The notes under the pieces were generated by a model. It made no database searches, was not told where the DNA came from, and worked only from the letters and a program-made list of their open reading frames with translations. From Thioalkalivibrio sp. (lineage in GTDB: Bacteria > Pseudomonadota > Gammaproteobacteria > SpSt-1174): 15,606 nucleotides of DNA. Within the stretch, counting starts at the first letter, position 1. Every line of letters begins with the position of its first letter. The stretch is taken from positions 1-15,606 of the forward strand of contig DSBO01000182.1 of NCBI GenBank assembly GCA_011046015.1. Direction: 5' to 3'. This document shows, piece after piece, positions 14,430-15,606 of the stretch. Position numbers and translations under genes: made by a program.

Positions 14430-14758
14430 ACCTTACCCTGCAACAACCCGCCTGGCTGTGGCTACTGCCGCTCGTGGTCGCCTGGCTGGTGTTTCTGGAG
14501 CGGCGTACCCGCCGCGGCTCGGCCTGGGCCAGCCTGGTCGATGCGCGCCTCCTGCCACATCTCCTGGTCGAACCGGCCGCCACACGCCGTCGCGCCCTGC
14601 CGCTCACCCTGGCCGGCCTGGCCACCTGTAGCGCCGTGCTGGCCCTGGCCGGCCCGGTGCTGGTCTGGCAGGGCCACCCCGTCTATCTCATCCCGGCCTT
14701 GCTGCTCGTCGCCGCCCTGCCCGCCGCCGCCGCCTTTCGCCGGGGCTGGCTCGGCTGA
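14426..14758 (+). CDS. BatB-like membrane protein lacking the vWA and TPR domains
   Basis: A 110-aa protein in the batB position. The N terminus matches the BatB anchor: helix 9-24 (AWLWLLPLVVAWLVFL), the Arg-rich loop, then SAWASLVDARLLPHLL (the BatB 'VDPHLLPHLL' phrase), and helix 56-81 ending in LALAGPVLVW. The third helix, 85-104, with the ending FRRGWLG matches what I know of the end of the BatB membrane core. BatB normally inserts a vWA domain after LAGP and then TPR repeats, for a total of 500-plus residues; here about five residues (QGHPV) replace them. It overlaps the preceding gene by ATGA and is the last gene of the operon; no BatD follows. A terminator hairpin begins 22 bases after the stop. 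The same domain is missing as in the gene before it. Confidence 0.72.
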   Translation: MNLTLQQPAWLWLLPLVVAWLVFLERRTRRGSAWASLVDARLLPHLLVEPAATRRRALPLTLAGLATCSAVLALAGPVLVWQGHPVYLIPALLLVAALPAAAAFRRGWLG

Positions 14759-14779
14759 GGTGGCCCCCCGAAACGAAGA

Positions 14780-14804
14780 AGGCGCCCCCTTGCGGGAGGC
14801 GCCT
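14780..14804. terminator. Hairpin terminator between the convergent bat operon and cytochrome genes
   Basis: AGGCGCC and GGCGCCT arms (with extra C/G pairs and one bulge) enclose the loop TTGC. Short T-rich sequence follows on the plus strand (GGTTTC), and the minus-strand reading continues as CTTCTTCG. It lies between two convergent units, so it probably acts in both directions, though neither T tract is strong. Confidence 0.6.
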
Positions 14805-14830
14805 CCGGTTTCATCGGCCATCTGCCGCCG

Positions 14831-15157
14831 TCAGTCGGGCACGGTGTTGAACAGACCCTTCTGCCGCGCGTAGTAGGCGGCCAGATCGGCCATGTCCTGC
14901 TCGCTCAGTCCCGCGACCATGCCGGCCATGATGGCGTTGTTGCGATCCCCGGACTTGTAGTCCAAGAGGGCCCGCAGCAGGTACGACTCGTACTGGCCGG
15001 CGAGCTTCGGATACATCGGGTTGTCATTGTTTCCGTCGGCACCGTGACAGGCCTGGCAAGTCTGCGACTTGTCGCGTCCGGCCATCGGGTCGCCTGCGGC
15101 CTGGGCGGTACCGGCGAGCGCCAGCAGCGCCGCCGTCAAGATGAGTTTCCTGATCAT
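14831..15157 (-). CDS. Periplasmic class I cytochrome c (c553/c4-like)
   Basis: A 108-aa monohaem cytochrome. The signal peptide is MIRKLILTAALLALAGTAQA, so the mature part is about 88 residues, exported to the periplasm. The haem attachment site is CQACH. The probable axial Met lies in NAIMAGMVAGLSEQDMADLAAYYA, the standard C-terminal helix of the c553/c4 half-domain. AGDPMAGRDKSQTC at the mature N terminus resembles the upstream paralogue. A strong AGGAGG ribosome site lies at a usual distance before the ATG. It follows the other cytochrome gene by 18 bases, so the two are cotranscribed. It is probably an electron carrier between quinol-oxidising and terminal enzymes or sulfur-oxidation enzymes; partners are not visible in the window. 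Confidence 0.93.
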   Translation of the reverse strand: MIRKLILTAALLALAGTAQAAGDPMAGRDKSQTCQACHGADGNNDNPMYPKLAGQYESYLLRALLDYKSGDRNNAIMAGMVAGLSEQDMADLAAYYARQKGLFNTVPD

Positions 15158-15175
15158 GATGTCCTCCTGGCTGGC

Positions 15176-15502
15176 CTAGCGTTGGTAGGTGGCGAAATAG
15201 GCAGCGATGTCGGCGATGTCTTCATCGCTGAGCGTCGCTGCCTGCGCCTGCATGGTGGCGTGCTTGCGCGACCCGTCGCGATACGCCTGCAGAGCGGCCT
15301 CCAGGTACTCCGGATGCTGGCCGCCGAGCCTCGGCACGTGGTAGGTCGGATACACGTTCATGTAACTGGGCACGCCATGACACCCCATGCAGGTCGCGGC
15401 CTTGTCGCGTCCAGCCTGCGGGTCACCCGCCTGCACGGCCGCTGCCGCCAGCAGCAGGGCACCGCCCAGCGTTGTTGCCAGCCTGATTGAGCTGATCATC
15501 AT
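15176..15502 (-). CDS. Periplasmic class I cytochrome c (paralogue, first gene of pair)
   Basis: A 108-aa monohaem cytochrome with signal peptide ISSIRLATTLGGALLLAAAAVQA. The haem site is CMGCH, followed by the unusual GVPSYMNVYPTYHVPRLGGQHPEYLEAAL, a longer Tyr/Pro-rich insert than in its neighbour. The probable axial Met is in HATMQAQAATLSDEDIADIAAYFA. Similar length, GDPxAGRDKxxTC start and matching C-terminal helix indicate that the two genes arose by duplication. Two tandem ATG codons exist: the GGAGG site is three bases from the first (15502) and six from the second (15499), so the second may be the real start; the difference is one residue. It is first in a two-gene unit, and upstream sequence holds an AT-rich segment and an inverted repeat. 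Confidence 0.92.
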   Translation of the reverse strand: MMISSIRLATTLGGALLLAAAAVQAGDPQAGRDKAATCMGCHGVPSYMNVYPTYHVPRLGGQHPEYLEAALQAYRDGSRKHATMQAQAATLSDEDIADIAAYFATYQR

Positions 15503-15511
15503 TTCCCTCCA

Positions 15512-15606
15512 GTATGGTGGTCTGCCATCGCCGCCTGCGCGGCAAAAAAGTCTTATTAATTATTAATATACTGATAGACCTTGCGGCCTACCCGGGACCA
15601 CCATAC
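15512..15606. repeat. 11-bp inverted repeat flanking the cytochrome upstream region
   Basis: GTATGGTGGTC (15512-15522) and its exact reverse complement GACCACCATAC (15596-15606) are 73 bases apart. The inner arm ends at the ribosome site of the first cytochrome gene. The outer arm touches the window edge, so the repeat could be longer. Between the arms lie a small GCCGC/GCGGC hairpin (15530-15543), six A and the AT-rich block. Confidence 0.6.
15553..15576 (-). promoter_or_regulatory. AT-rich regulatory segment with tandem TTATTAA and IHF-like site
   Basis: TTATTAA occurs twice in tandem (15553-15566). Overlapping it, the minus strand reads TATCAGTATATTA (15576-15564), which fits the IHF consensus WATCARNNNNTTR. 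Several -10-like words are present, but no -35 match, which suggests an activator-dependent or DNA-bending-assisted promoter for the cytochrome pair. The assignment is from motif and composition only. Confidence 0.35.

Noticed and set aside
14061..14758. Pseudogene status for the short BatA- and BatB-like genes
   Set aside because: Both frames are uninterrupted, coupled by ATGA, and keep coherent three-helix topology; no vWA remnant is left in other frames, which argues for clean domain loss rather than decay.
15530..15548. Intrinsic terminator formed by GCCGC-CTGC-GCGGC followed by six A
   Set aside because: The A run follows the stem on the plus strand, so neither strand has a hairpin followed by T; it cannot be a standard terminator for either direction.

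Overview
The window is about 15.6 kb of GC-rich chromosomal DNA, dense with genes. It looks like a gammaproteobacterium, plausibly a sulfur-oxidising or purple-sulfur relative such as the Chromatiales; that placement is inference from protein flavour. The support is the mreBCD order, a DUF1244 protein beside RNase D, an IbaG/BolA2-type BolA, DinB with a C-terminal clamp motif, a DUF6231 protein, a MoxR/DUF58/DUF4381 operon and a pair of small class I cytochromes c. I see no tRNA, rRNA, CRISPR array, insertion sequence or phage gene. The window reads as core and near-core chromosome.

Layout. (1) 2-2217, plus strand: the 3' part of mreB, then mreC and mreD, the cell-shape operon. mreC most likely starts at an ATT codon. 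(2) 2227-3213, minus: a ChaN-like lipoprotein, divergent from a small secreted Sel1-repeat protein (3369-3782) that ends in a clear intrinsic terminator. (3) 3918-5370, plus: DUF1244 protein and RNase D. (4) 5386-6864, minus: a Ycf46-type AAA ATPase, divergent from a DUF6231 protein and a P-loop-like protein of unknown function. The last has a strong sigma-70-like promoter placed so that its mRNA would be leaderless. (5) 8484-10408, plus: BolA-family protein, DNA polymerase IV, and an SDR-fold protein without the catalytic tyrosine and lysine. (6) 10442-11143, minus: two small unrecognised genes. (7) 11215-14758, plus: a tightly coupled six-gene operon of an unknown 144-aa protein, MoxR ATPase, DUF58 protein, DUF4381 protein, and remnants of BatA and BatB. 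(8) 14831-15502, minus: two paralogous periplasmic cytochromes c, with an unusual AT-rich upstream region at the window end.

The most interesting observation is the MoxR/Bat operon. The batA and batB positions are occupied by 122-aa and 110-aa proteins that keep the membrane helices framing the usual von Willebrand A (vWA) domain but lack that domain. BatB also lacks its TPR region. All reading frames are intact and overlap by ATGA, so these look like maintained mini-proteins rather than decaying pseudogenes. Other points worth a second look are the ATT start of mreC, the predicted leaderless promoter at 7462-7490, the deviant P-loop protein, the pseudo-SDR after dinB, and the repeat-flanked AT-rich segment upstream of the cytochromes.
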